Below, in pieces: positions 35,578-45,152 of a stretch of DNA of 64,000 nt (the first letter of the stretch is position 1; each line of letters begins with the position of its first letter). Origin of the DNA: Bin55 sp963667455. Lineage in GTDB: Bacteria > Pseudomonadota > Gammaproteobacteria > Pseudomonadales > Azotimanducaceae. Below the pieces are notes generated by a model, which worked only from the letters and a program-made list of their open reading frames with translations, was not told the DNA's origin and searched no databases. The position numbers and the translations under genes are program-made. Location: NCBI GenBank assembly GCA_963667455.2, contig CAXXFR010000039.1, forward strand, positions 62,001 to 126,000, given 5' to 3'.

Positions 35578-37355
35578 TCGGCGTAGGAGCCCAATTGGGG
35601 ATTGTGAATGATGGATTTCTGCATGTCCCACGCATTGGTTGGACACCGTTCAGCACACAACCCACAATGCAAACAGAGGTCTTCGTCTTTGACCATCACA
35701 CGGTCTGTGGGAAGTATTTCCGACACGTAGATGTCTTGCTCCAAGTTCTCAGCAGGAGCCATGAGCGTTGCTCGAAGGTCTGGCTCGTCCAAGTTCTTGG
35801 TGAACGTGATGCAATCCATGGGACAGATATCCACACATGCGTCGCACTCGATACACAGCTTTTCGGTGAACACGGTCTGCACATCGCAGTTCAAGCACCG
35901 CTGAGTCTCTTTGAAGCCTAGTTCCTCATCAAATCCTAGTTCGACTTCAACCTTGATGTTGTCGAGTGAGCGTCGCAGATTGGCGTGGGGAACGATGTAG
36001 CGCCTGGCGGGATCGTGCTCGGCGTCGTAGCTCCACTCGTGGATTCCCATCTTCTGGCTGATGAGATTGATTCCTTCCGCCGGTCGATCACGCTTCGGAT
36101 CCTTTCCTTGACAGAACAAGTGAATGGATATGGCAGCTTTGTGGGCGTGCGCCGAAGCCCAAATAATGTTCTCCGGCCCAAAAGCGGAATCGCCGCCGAA
36201 GAAGATTTTCGGGTGAGTGGATTGCAGTGAATCTTCATCGAGAATCGGGCAGTCCCACTTGTCGAACTCGATTCCCAAGTCCCGTTCGATCCATGGGCAG
36301 TGGTTCTCCTGACCAATCGCCATGAGAATGTGATTTGCCTCCATGAACACGTCCGGCTCTCCAGTGGGAACGTACTTCAAACGACCGTTCTGTTCGATGG
36401 GTTTGACTCGTTCAAAGACTACACCCTTCAACTTGCCGTTTTCGTGTACGAATTCCTTCGGCGGACGATTGTTCAAGATGGGAATGCCTTCGGCCATGGC
36501 ATCCTCTTTCTCCCATTCGCTCGCCTTCATGACATCAAAACCTGAACGTACAACAACCGTGACGTTTTCCGCTCCGAGACGCTTGGATGTCCTACAGCAG
36601 TCCATCGCTGTATTGCCACCGCCCATGACAATGACCTTGCCGGAGATCGATGTGGTGTGTCCGAACGCAACGCTGGACAACCAGTCAATGCCGATCGAAA
36701 TGTGATCCGCAACCTCTTGGCGGCCGGGCAAATCGAGATCCCTACCTCGCGGCGCACCCGTGCCAACGAAGTAGGCATCGTAGTCCATGTCGAGCATTTC
36801 CTTCATGCTCGTAATCTCATAGTCGTAGGTGGCATTGATGCCCATATTGACGATGAGATCGACTTCCTCTTCCAACACGTCGGCGGGCAATCGGAAAGCC
36901 GGAATCTGGCTTCGCATCATTCCGCCACCGCCCGGATCCCTGTCGAACATATCGATCTCGTAGCCGAGTGGAAGCAAGTCTCGGGCTACTGCCAACGAAG
37001 CTGGGCCTGCACCTAGCAGTGCGATTCGCTTGCCGTTCTTGACACTAGGAACTGCGGGTAGATACGGCGTGATATCGCCCTTATGATCCGCGGCAACACG
37101 TTTCAGCCGACATATCGCTACTGGTTTTTCTTCAGTTCGCACTCGTCGACAGGCCGGTTCGCAGGGTCTGTCACAAGTGCGTCCAAGAATTCCTGGGAAT
37201 ACATTGGATTCCCAGTTCACCATGTATGCCTCGGTATATCGCTCCTGGGCGATGAGGCGTATGTACTCCGGTACTGGAGTATGGGCCGGACAAGCCCACT
37301 GACAGTCAACTACCTTGTGAAAGTAGTTGGGATCTTGGATGTTGGTTGGTCTCAT
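35574..37355 (-). CDS. GltD-like NAD(P)H oxidoreductase fused to two ferredoxin domains
   Basis: 593 residues. An N-terminal cluster-binding part (CQWACPAHTPVPEY, CDRPCEPACRR) precedes a FAD domain (ALLGAGPASLAVARDL) and an NADPH domain (VIVMGGGNTAMDCCRT), as in glutamate synthase small subunit and NADPH:ferredoxin oxidoreductases. The C-terminus carries two 4Fe-4S motifs, CIECDACVDICP and CLHCGLCAERCP. I use ATG at 37355 (MRPTNIQ); GTG two codons earlier is possible. It overlaps korA by ATGA, so the product most likely exchanges electrons between ferredoxin clusters of KorAB and NADP(H) rather than with glutamate synthase. Confidence 0.88.
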   Translation of the reverse strand: MRPTNIQDPNYFHKVVDCQWACPAHTPVPEYIRLIAQERYTEAYMVNWESNVFPGILGRTCDRPCEPACRRVRTEEKPVAICRLKRVAADHKGDITPYLPAVPSVKNGKRIALLGAGPASLAVARDLLPLGYEIDMFDRDPGGGGMMRSQIPAFRLPADVLEEEVDLIVNMGINATYDYEITSMKEMLDMDYDAYFVGTGAPRGRDLDLPGRQEVADHISIGIDWLSSVAFGHTTSISGKVIVMGGGNTAMDCCRTSKRLGAENVTVVVRSGFDVMKASEWEKEDAMAEGIPILNNRPPKEFVHENGKLKGVVFERVKPIEQNGRLKYVPTGEPDVFMEANHILMAIGQENHCPWIERDLGIEFDKWDCPILDEDSLQSTHPKIFFGGDSAFGPENIIWASAHAHKAAISIHLFCQGKDPKRDRPAEGINLISQKMGIHEWSYDAEHDPARRYIVPHANLRRSLDNIKVEVELGFDEELGFKETQRCLNCDVQTVFTEKLCIECDACVDICPMDCITFTKNLDEPDLRATLMAPAENLEQDIYVSEILPTDRVMVKDEDLCLHCGLCAERCPTNAWDMQKSIIHNPQLGSYAE

Positions 37356-37669
37356 GGAGTCCACTCGTCCGTGAGTGCACGGCAACGACTATTCACCTAA
37401 GCTTTTTCCGATATTGTCGGTTGTTAGTTTCGTTGCCTAATGGGCGGTCGAGGGTATGGCGCACACGGCAACAAAGCCCTTGTGGCCATCGAGAATATTA
37501 CCACATTACCACCTTTAAGGTCTTAGCGAGTGTCCGTAGATTGGACGACTTAAGCGAGAACGATTCGACGATTGGGATGAGCATTGCGGCAGTGTGTTCC
37601 ACGACTCTCGTCAGTCTCAATCTGAAGTCCCGCGCAGACTCTCCAAAATCTCGCTAATCTAAGAAGGCG

Positions 37670-39016
37670 TCACTTAGGCTCCGAAGATTCGAGTGCTTCG
37701 GGGTACCATTCTTCAACAAACTTCATTTGTCGATCCGACAGATAACCCTTTAGTCTCTCGAGGTGTTCTGAAGACAGCTGCACGTCAAACAAGCCCGAAC
37801 CTATTACGGCCATTAATGCGACTCGCTTCTTGAGATCCTCGGTTGACAAATAGTCCATTCTGTCAGCGACTTCTGAAGGATTGTGAAAGCCCCAGTCAGC
37901 CACGACCGAGGCTGAGTAGGTTTCGCGTGTCGGTTCTGGCAATTCTGACGCCAACTCTAGTCCTCGGTCCAATTCCCCGTCGCGTCCGAGCTTTGTTCCT
38001 ACTGCGGTGTACGCCGCAACCTTTGAAGCACCGGACCTGACGTTCTGTAGGAAAACCAAGGCTTGATCCGTGTCAGTAAACGCCAGTTTCAGAATCACGA
38101 AGACCTCCAGACCGACTTCGGATTCTTGAATCGGGTGCTGAAGTGCTGTATTAAAGGCAAGATTCGAGTCGCTTTCCGCCAGGTCTGGCAACACTACTTC
38201 AAGAACTTGTCGTCGGATTGCCTCAAGCTCCGGACTGGTTTGAACCCATCCCATAGCTTCAGAGACATCTCTCTTTAACCAGTTTCTTGCGACTTTCCTT
38301 GCAATGGTTTGCCTATTTCTAGGATCCTCAATCACACCAATCATCGTCGCGGCGGTTTCAGGTGCTTGCATAGACAGGAATCGAAAGGCCTCCAGCTTGC
38401 CATGTGACTGCGATTCTGTAGGAAGCTCGTTGAGGTTCTCGAGTATTTCTTTTGGGCTCTGAGCAGCCCACTTTCGGATTACAGCATCACTCAATTCCTC
38501 TCGTTGGTCGATGTCCAAGACAACCGCATAGATATGGTCTAACGCTGACTGGGGATCGAATTTTGCCCAGTTCCAAGCAACATCACGCAAATAGGACCGT
38601 CTGAATTTCTGACTCAGGCAAAGCACACCGTCGAATGCAAGTTGAGGATCGTTTTGAACAAGGTCAGCGAGCAAAGAGTCGATCAAACCAATCCGTTGGT
38701 CTTCGCTCGGCAACGACTCGACGATCGAGTTCAATGCATCGCCCCCTTCGTCTCTTACTCGAGCCAATGCAATACGCTTGAGCAATTCCCGCTGTTCGTC
38801 GTTTAGCTCTTGTAGGTTCTGAGCATGTTCGTCCATGAACTCGTCCCATGCCGCGCCAACGTCCTGTATGGGATCTTCCAAGCCTGGCCCTTCGGCGATG
38901 GATAGCTGACCGAGCTCTTGTGTTGACGTCTGTTCACTCATTTCGTCGCCGACGCACGACAGAGCGACGAACACGAGACCAAGGGTGACACTGTTTGTGA
39001 ACTTTCCGGTTTGCAT
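37670..39016 (-). CDS. Lipoprotein made of alpha-helical W...DP..A repeats
   Basis: 448 residues from ATG at 39016. The signal peptide ends in a lipobox (VFVALSC, Cys 21). After a linker the protein consists of degenerate helical repeats of about 32-36 residues with a pattern of Trp or Leu, a short spacing, Asp-Pro, then Ala: WNWAKFDPQSAL, RKWAAQSPKEIL, RNWLKRDVSEAM, ADWGFHNPSEVA, LVQNDPQLAF, LAESDSNLAF. I do not recognise a named family. The repeats suggest a solenoid scaffold on the periplasmic face. An upstream in-frame ATG (39040) is less likely, as it would add a charged extension before the signal. Gene stands alone; 284 bases without visible features (37386-37669) separate it from the oxidoreductase. 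Confidence 0.7.
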   Translation of the reverse strand: MQTGKFTNSVTLGLVFVALSCVGDEMSEQTSTQELGQLSIAEGPGLEDPIQDVGAAWDEFMDEHAQNLQELNDEQRELLKRIALARVRDEGGDALNSIVESLPSEDQRIGLIDSLLADLVQNDPQLAFDGVLCLSQKFRRSYLRDVAWNWAKFDPQSALDHIYAVVLDIDQREELSDAVIRKWAAQSPKEILENLNELPTESQSHGKLEAFRFLSMQAPETAATMIGVIEDPRNRQTIARKVARNWLKRDVSEAMGWVQTSPELEAIRRQVLEVVLPDLAESDSNLAFNTALQHPIQESEVGLEVFVILKLAFTDTDQALVFLQNVRSGASKVAAYTAVGTKLGRDGELDRGLELASELPEPTRETYSASVVADWGFHNPSEVADRMDYLSTEDLKKRVALMAVIGSGLFDVQLSSEHLERLKGYLSDRQMKFVEEWYPEALESSEPK

Positions 39017-39161
39017 AGTTTTGCGCTCACTCTCAGTCAATCACGAACCAATCAACGATGCAATGAGTATCCGATGCTGCCAAACCCCAACAGGTTGAAT
39101 TTAGAAAGCCAGCACCATCGGCGTCTGCCCTAGTCCAGCCCCAGACATTTCAATGAGAAAA

Positions 39162-39263
39162 TCAATCCTTAAGGTGCTTTTTCAAGAATGCCCAAAGAGG
39201 CCCTCCAAACACCAAGAGTGCAATGCCGACGAGTAAGATCAGTTCGATGTATCCCATTTCCAT
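39162..39263 (-). CDS. 33-residue membrane protein
   Basis: The frame starts at ATG 39263 and ends at TGA 39164-39162. The start has AGAGGA 8 bases upstream, one of the best ribosome sites in the window. The peptide begins MEMGYIELILLVGIALL and continues with VFGGPLWAFLKKHLKD: one 20-residue hydrophobic helix with a charged Lys-rich C-terminus, as in regulatory single-helix proteins. It lies between a lipoprotein gene and mfd, in a gap otherwise without genes. Function unknown; no homologue is known to me. Confidence 0.55.
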   Translation of the reverse strand: MEMGYIELILLVGIALLVFGGPLWAFLKKHLKD

Positions 39264-39730
39264 TTCTGCAGTCCTCTTGTAGCCAAACAGCCCAACCAGA
39301 TAAGGCCAACAAAGGTTGGTCTGATCTCAGACGACACCATCTTCTATTCTATGTCCAATACGCTCCCGTGATCGCAATCATGGAACAAGCTATCACTGCC
39401 TCAGATGTCTGACTTCTCTGCGATCGTGCGAGATCTCAACTTGCCTCCGATGCTAGCCTTGTCAGTATCGATGCAAGCGACCGCATGAATTGCCGATCCT
39501 CAGCGTATACCGTTGAATTAAGAGTCACAAAAATCACTTCGATGTATGGGTACACAGTTCTAGAGGTGGCGAGCTCCAATTCGTACTCAATTCTTCATCG
39601 GAGCGAAGAGTCCAGATATTCAGATAACTGCACCATCTAAAATCCACGCTTGCAAAGTCGAACACAGTCCACTCATAGAGCTGGACTGCTTGCCTGAGAA
39701 GCGCTTCGTTCGACCGAATCCTAGACCTAG
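39264..39730. other. Gap upstream of mfd and of the small membrane gene
   Basis: 467 bases that must hold the promoters of mfd (rightward) and of the 33-residue protein (leftward). I see no tRNA or clear terminator. The open frames 39188-39412 (+) and 39534-39788 (-) are antisense to the small gene or overlap mfd and look non-coding. Confidence 0.4.
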
Positions 39731-42700
39731 TTGCTAACCAGTCTGTTTGTGTCCAAGTCAATCTCAATAAGAGTGCCGAATGGCGCACAAGTCGTTCGAT
39801 GGATCAATGGTCAGGGAAGCCTCTCCAGTGAATCTTTGACGACTCTCGCACAGAGAGAACACCGACTGTTCGTAGTCGTCGCGACAGACTCCGAGCGAGC
39901 AAGGAACATTGGCGACGAAATTCAGTTCTTCGATCCCGATCTTCCTGTTCAGATCTTCCCCGACACGGAGACTTTGCCGTATGACCACTTTTCGCCCCAG
40001 GCTGACATCGTTGCACAGCGACTCACCGTTCTAGCCGATCTGCCGACTAGAAACTCTGGAGTATTGGTAGTTCCTATTCGCACCTTGATGCAACGAATCC
40101 CTCCAAAGGACTACGTTCTCTCTCGAACCTTCAACTTGAACGTGGGTGAACGATTGGATCTCGAGGCTTATCGGCGGCATCTTGCCGAGTGCGGCTACCG
40201 ACGAGTCGACACTGTCTACGAACACGGAGAGTATGCATCCCGTGGGTCGGTGCTGGATCTGTACCCGGTTGGCTCCGCAAGACCCATTCGAATCGACCTG
40301 TTTGACGACATCATTGAGAGTCTGCGACTGTTCGATTCGGAAACACAACGCACGATCGAAAGAACGGAATTCGTCAGGATTCTCCCTGCGCACGAATACC
40401 CACTCGACGAGTCTGCGGTCATTCGCTTCCGCTCAGCATGGAATGCGCACTTTGAGTCAACCCAATGGAACAGCCCAGTCTACCGAGACATCAGCGAGGC
40501 GAAGCCTGTTGAAGGAGTGGAGTGCTATCTCCCATTGTTTTTCGAGTCGACCAGCTCGTTGCTGGACTACGTAAACGATCAAGCCGTCTTCTTCTTGGAC
40601 TCCGAAATTAATTTATCTATCAATGGTTTCTTAAGTGAAGTTGAAGAAAGATTTGAACAGTACAAACATGATCCCGAACGCCCTCTTCTCCCTCCTTCTG
40701 CAATTTGCTTTCGCGAGAATGAACTACGCCAGCGATGGAACCGCTTTCCACGGATCCAAGTTCACGAAGGGCCAGATACACCAAAACACAGTACTTCGTT
40801 GCATGGACTGGAACTGCCACCGGTAGCCCTCGAACCTCGACGAAACGATCCACTTCGGAGATTGCGGAATTTTCTTGGAAATGTCCAATCTCGGGTTCTG
40901 ATTACCGCAGAATCTCAAGGAAGACTTCGACATCTGCTCGAAATACTCGGCAGAGCACACATGAACCCGACGGAAGTAGCAACCTACAACGACTTCCGCA
41001 ATTCGTCTTCGGACTTAGCGATTGCAATTAGCCCAATCACGCGAGGATTTTGGACGGACGAACACGCAGTACTGACCGAGACGCAAATTCTCGGACCACG
41101 TCCCATTACCGAACTCCAGCGGGCTCGTCGGCGTACCGTCGACCCCGAATCTGTCATTCGAAACTTGACCGAGTTGCACCCAGGTGTTCCCGTAGTGCAC
41201 GTCGATCATGGAGTCGGTCGATATCTTGGATTGGAGACGCTTTCGCTTCGTTCCGAAGTCACGGAATTCGTTGCACTCGAATATGCCGACGGCGACAAGC
41301 TCTACGTTCCGGTCTCTTCGCTTGACTTGATTTCTCGTTACTCGGGTGCCGACGACGAACATGCTCCCCTACACAAGCTGGGTTCGGATGCGTGGGCAAA
41401 AGCCAAGTCGCGAGCGGCAAAGCGGATTTTCGATGTAGCTGCCGAACTGCTGAGCATCTATGCTCGGCGGGCTGCTAGCCAGTCGGTTGTATTTGCCTCC
41501 ACCGACGACGACTACCAAGACTTCTGCGACCACTGCGAATTCGAACTTACTGTCGACCAGGAAGTTGCAATTGAAGCGGTATTGAAGGATCTGACCAAAC
41601 CAATCGCGACGGATCGGCTCATTTGCGGTGATGTGGGGTTTGGGAAGACCGAAGTCGCAATGCGTGCTGCCTTTCACGTCGTCCAATCCAACTGGCAAGT
41701 GCTTCTACTCTGTCCAACGACGATTCTCGCTCAACAACACTTCGAAACCTTTTCAGATCGGTTTGCTAAGTGGCCGATGCTCATCGAGCTTCTCTCGAGA
41801 TTCCGAACTGCTTCCGAAACCGAATCCATCGTCGAACGCGTATCCAACGGCAAGGTTGACATTCTGATCGGCACCCACAAGCTTCTCAGTGCGAAGATGG
41901 ATCTGTCGAAAGTCGGATTGCTGATCGTCGACGAGGAGCACCGCTTTGGAGTGAGAGACAAGGAACGCATCCGCAATCTGCGAGCGGAAGTTCACACGAT
42001 TTCGTTGACTGCAACACCCATTCCGCGCACTTTGAACATGTCGATGGGGGAGCTAAGGGATCTCTCGATTATCGCAACGCCCCCAGCGAAACGTCTTGCG
42101 GTGAAGACTTTCGTAGTGCCTTACAACCGTGCCGTTGTCCGTGAAGCCATTCAGCGAGAAATAGCAAGAGGCGGACAGGTGTTCTATCTGCACAACGATG
42201 TGCGATCCATGCCCAGCGTTTATGACGGATTGAAAGAGTTAGTGCCTGACGCACATATCGAAGTGGGACATGGTCAAATGCCCAAGAACGAGCTCGAAAG
42301 AGTCATGTCCGACTTCTACCACCGAAGATGCAATCTGTTGCTGTGCTCTACGATTATCGAAAGTGGGCTCGACATCCCCAACGCCAACACTATCATCATC
42401 GAACGAGCCGATTCCTTCGGACTCGCTCAGCTTCATCAGCTGCGAGGACGAGTTGGACGTGCAGCGCGCCAAGCCTACGCCTATCTACTCACTCCAGACG
42501 AAGGCGCGATGACCGTCGATGCCAAGAAACGCCTTGATGCCATTGAGTCCGCAGGAGAATTGGGAAGCGGGTTTACCCTTGCCGTGCACGACTTGGAGAT
42601 CCGTGGAGCTGGCGAGCTACTGGGTCGCGAACAGTCGGGGCAACTCGAGACGATAGGATTCTCGCTCTACATGCAAATGCTCGATCGAGCGATCAAGACT

Positions 42701-43204
42701 CTCAAGAGCGGAATTGTTCCAAACTTCGATGATCCCATGCCAACGGAGCACGAAGTCAGCCTCAGCGTATCCGCACTCATTCCGGAGACCTACCTGCCGG
42801 ACATTCACGGTCGCTTGGTAACCTACAAGCAAATCGCTGCCGCATCTTCCGAATCCGAATTGACCGAGCTCAAAATCGAATTGATTGATCGATGCGGTCC
42901 CCTCCCCGACCTCGTCGAGCATCTATTTCGCATCACATCGATCAAATTGCGGGCGAAACAGGTCGGATTGTCGAAGATCATCCTCAACGAAGATGGTGGC
43001 AGGATCGAGTTTCGGGAGGACAGGAAATTCTCAACTGAATCCCTAGTCACGTTGCTCCAAGACCATCCGGACTCGTTCCAAATGACTCCGGAACAGCACG
43101 TTCGAGTGTTGAACGCACCAGCTGATGCTGAAGATAGATTCCGTTTCATCGACAAGTTCATTGATGATCTGGAAGGATCAAAGTCTGATGCACTTGCGGC
43201 GTAG
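39731..43204 (+). CDS. mfd: Transcription-repair coupling factor Mfd
   Basis: 1157 residues, the usual length. A UvrB-like N-terminal part is followed by the RNA-polymerase-interacting domain (VVHVDHGVGRYLGLE ... YVPVSSLDLI), then the RecG-like translocase with Walker A CGDVGFGKTEVAMRAAF, the box IVDEEHRFGV, motif SLTATPIPRT and RGRVGR, and a C-terminal TRCF domain. It removes RNA polymerase stalled at lesions and recruits UvrA. Start is TTG at 39731; GTG at 39749 is an alternative, and neither has a strong ribosome site. The csiV gene begins inside its last 17 bases. Confidence 0.97.
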   Translation: MLTSLFVSKSISIRVPNGAQVVRWINGQGSLSSESLTTLAQREHRLFVVVATDSERARNIGDEIQFFDPDLPVQIFPDTETLPYDHFSPQADIVAQRLTVLADLPTRNSGVLVVPIRTLMQRIPPKDYVLSRTFNLNVGERLDLEAYRRHLAECGYRRVDTVYEHGEYASRGSVLDLYPVGSARPIRIDLFDDIIESLRLFDSETQRTIERTEFVRILPAHEYPLDESAVIRFRSAWNAHFESTQWNSPVYRDISEAKPVEGVECYLPLFFESTSSLLDYVNDQAVFFLDSEINLSINGFLSEVEERFEQYKHDPERPLLPPSAICFRENELRQRWNRFPRIQVHEGPDTPKHSTSLHGLELPPVALEPRRNDPLRRLRNFLGNVQSRVLITAESQGRLRHLLEILGRAHMNPTEVATYNDFRNSSSDLAIAISPITRGFWTDEHAVLTETQILGPRPITELQRARRRTVDPESVIRNLTELHPGVPVVHVDHGVGRYLGLETLSLRSEVTEFVALEYADGDKLYVPVSSLDLISRYSGADDEHAPLHKLGSDAWAKAKSRAAKRIFDVAAELLSIYARRAASQSVVFASTDDDYQDFCDHCEFELTVDQEVAIEAVLKDLTKPIATDRLICGDVGFGKTEVAMRAAFHVVQSNWQVLLLCPTTILAQQHFETFSDRFAKWPMLIELLSRFRTASETESIVERVSNGKVDILIGTHKLLSAKMDLSKVGLLIVDEEHRFGVRDKERIRNLRAEVHTISLTATPIPRTLNMSMGELRDLSIIATPPAKRLAVKTFVVPYNRAVVREAIQREIARGGQVFYLHNDVRSMPSVYDGLKELVPDAHIEVGHGQMPKNELERVMSDFYHRRCNLLLCSTIIESGLDIPNANTIIIERADSFGLAQLHQLRGRVGRAARQAYAYLLTPDEGAMTVDAKKRLDAIESAGELGSGFTLAVHDLEIRGAGELLGREQSGQLETIGFSLYMQMLDRAIKTLKSGIVPNFDDPMPTEHEVSLSVSALIPETYLPDIHGRLVTYKQIAAASSESELTELKIELIDRCGPLPDLVEHLFRITSIKLRAKQVGLSKIILNEDGGRIEFREDRKFSTESLVTLLQDHPDSFQMTPEQHVRVLNAPADAEDRFRFIDKFIDDLEGSKSDALAA

Positions 43205-44450
43205 TTGCTACGTTGCCTTACTCTGTCTGGCGATCGCCACAGTGCGTGTCGATGCCGCACCAGATCCCCGCACTTTCCTGACGAAGGACTGGTACGTCGT
43301 AGAAGTCATCGCAGTTGAACGGTCACAGCCCATTCCCACTTCTGAACGGCTGGTTCACGGGGTCGTAAAGCGGGTGCTGCCTGCTGATTTGCGAGTCATG
43401 TCCTTCTCCGAAGAAGAGCAACAACTGTTCATGTTCAACACTAACAACGCTACTTTGATCTTCGATGAAGACGACCATCCAAGACAAATCGACCTTGCGC
43501 CGGGCGTACAAGAAGAGAGTTCAGGCGAGTTTGCTAATAGCGAGTCCATCGGATCAGGTGAACTAGCTAGTAGAAGTATCGGCTGCTGGCTCCATGCACG
43601 CCGTACAGACCTTTCTCGACTCCGGAACGACTCAAACTTCCCTGAGAACACTCACACCTTCACAGACGGTGTGCCTGATTGGTCCTCCGAGCCGAATTCT
43701 TCCGTGGGAACTCAGCTGCAGAGTGATTCGTCAATCGCCGAGAGTACTTCTCCTCGGCGCACCCGGAACGAGAATCTCCCTTCATGGTTGCCAGACGAAT
43801 GGGAAACCTTTGAAGTGATTGTTAGCCGGCTGAGTGACGCTCTCGGACTCTGCAACGAAGATATCGCAAGCTTGATCGAATTCGACCATCAAGCTTCCTT
43901 GGAGAAGGAAACAGAAGAATCATCAACGGAACCTCAGCCATTGTCGATTGATAATGTGAGAAGAGCTTTCCAAGACTTTGAAGAAGACTTAATCGTTACA
44001 ACCGGAGAGCGAAAGCAAACCGAATTGCTCGTGATGCGCAATGTCGCCAATCAGTTGCGGAACAACGGCTATAGAGTCATTGATCACGTCGCATGGCACC
44101 AAGATGCCGCGGCGCGAGGAACCGAACCCAGTTTTCTCGTCCAATTGGGAAACATGCATGCCAACCGACTGTACGAGATCGAAGGAACCATCAATCTGAG
44201 CCTAGCCAGATATCTCCATCTGAGCGTTGACCTTTGGATGAATCTACCGAGCAGTCCAGGTGCAACCCGAAGAACTGTTGAGTTGCAACCTCGAATCCTT
44301 TTCTACCTCATGAAGGAAAGCAGACGCCTAGCCTTAGGAGAGATTCACTACTTCGACCATCCCAAGTTCAGCATTCTCGTGCAAATACGCCGAGTTCCCG
44401 TCCCAAGCGATTTGATCACGCTAATTCAGGAGTTGGATAGCGCGTTCTAG
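43188..44450 (+). CDS. csiV: CsiV family periplasmic protein
   Basis: 420 residues. A Sec signal peptide (core YVALLCLAIATVRVDA) is followed by DWYVVEVIAVERSQP, the first strand of the CsiV family, and the C-terminal region (YLHLSVDLWMNL ... LALGEIHYFDHPKFSILVQIRR) matches it too. In Vibrio CsiV is a peptidoglycan-binding factor linked to PBP1A activity. The middle about 200 residues are low in recognisable structure and rich in Ser and Glu. I use ATG at 43188, overlapping mfd by 17 bases; AAGGA lies about 11 bases upstream. The mfd-csiV order is as in Pseudomonas. It ends over 30 bases of the convergent MTIP gene. Confidence 0.82.
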   Translation: MHLRRSCYVALLCLAIATVRVDAAPDPRTFLTKDWYVVEVIAVERSQPIPTSERLVHGVVKRVLPADLRVMSFSEEEQQLFMFNTNNATLIFDEDDHPRQIDLAPGVQEESSGEFANSESIGSGELASRSIGCWLHARRTDLSRLRNDSNFPENTHTFTDGVPDWSSEPNSSVGTQLQSDSSIAESTSPRRTRNENLPSWLPDEWETFEVIVSRLSDALGLCNEDIASLIEFDHQASLEKETEESSTEPQPLSIDNVRRAFQDFEEDLIVTTGERKQTELLVMRNVANQLRNNGYRVIDHVAWHQDAAARGTEPSFLVQLGNMHANRLYEIEGTINLSLARYLHLSVDLWMNLPSSPGATRRTVELQPRILFYLMKESRRLALGEIHYFDHPKFSILVQIRRVPVPSDLITLIQELDSAF

Positions 44451-45152
44451 TACGGACCGAAGCGTCTCCAGGGAATTGGTCGTGACCACCGCCGTATCCG
44501 CCAAGTCCACTCCTTCTTCTTCAATTCCGGCCGCTGGATTGACGACGAGACACAAGGCTCCATATTCCATTTCGAGTTCTCGAGCCAACGACGCTTCGGG
44601 CATGAGGGTCATTCCCGCCAGGTCGCAACCATCTTTTCCATACTTCGCAATCTCGGCTGCCGTCTCGAGTCGGGGTCCCTGAAGAACGGCGTAAGTGCTC
44701 GCCAGATGACTCTCGGTCCTGCAGTTGTCGGGCAGAGACTGCTTGAGGCTCTCGCGAATTCCTGCGGAGAACGGATATGTGAAATCGAAGTGACTGATCT
44801 TGGAATAGCCAACATACGATTGCTCCCGGCCATGGGTGTAGTCGATGACTTGATCGGGCACCACTAAATCTCCACGTTTCAAGGAGACATTGATCCCGCC
44901 TACTGTTGCAACAGCGATGACTTGAGTTGCTCCTAGTTCCCTAAGGCACCACATGTTCGCGCGGTAATTGACTAGATGGGCGGCGGTTTGCCCCTGAAGT
45001 CCGTGTCGTGGTAGTGCAAGTACGTTGGATCCGCCAAGTGCGATTTCGAGAACCGGAGCGGATGGTGCACCGAATGGAGTGTTCCAAGTGGTTGTCTTGA
45101 CTGGATCCGGGAGAACTGACTGCAATGCAGTTCCAGTAATCAGTGCGAGCAC
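44421..45152 (-). CDS. S-methyl-5'-thioinosine phosphorylase (MTIP) / MTAP-family purine nucleoside phosphorylase
   Basis: 243 residues of the MTAP/PNP fold: LPRHGLQG in the phosphate site, VNYRANMWCLRELGA, QGPRLETAAEI and GCDLAGMTLMPEASLARELE. The family member in Pseudomonas aeruginosa (PA3004, also beside mfd and csiV) splits 5'-methylthioinosine to hypoxanthine and methylthioribose 1-phosphate. GTG at 45152 directly follows the hpt stop (TGA then GTG), so it is the third gene of mscS-hpt-MTIP. The hpt neighbour uses its hypoxanthine product. MTA rather than MTI as substrate cannot be ruled out by eye. Confidence 0.85.
   Translation of the reverse strand: MLALITGTALQSVLPDPVKTTTWNTPFGAPSAPVLEIALGGSNVLALPRHGLQGQTAAHLVNYRANMWCLRELGATQVIAVATVGGINVSLKRGDLVVPDQVIDYTHGREQSYVGYSKISHFDFTYPFSAGIRESLKQSLPDNCRTESHLASTYAVLQGPRLETAAEIAKYGKDGCDLAGMTLMPEASLARELEMEYGALCLVVNPAAGIEEEGVDLADTAVVTTNSLETLRSVLERAIQLLN

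Noticed and set aside
37346..37657. Plus-strand open frame upstream of the GltD-like gene
   Set aside because: It overlaps the 5' end of the oxidoreductase gene antisense and has no recognisable features.
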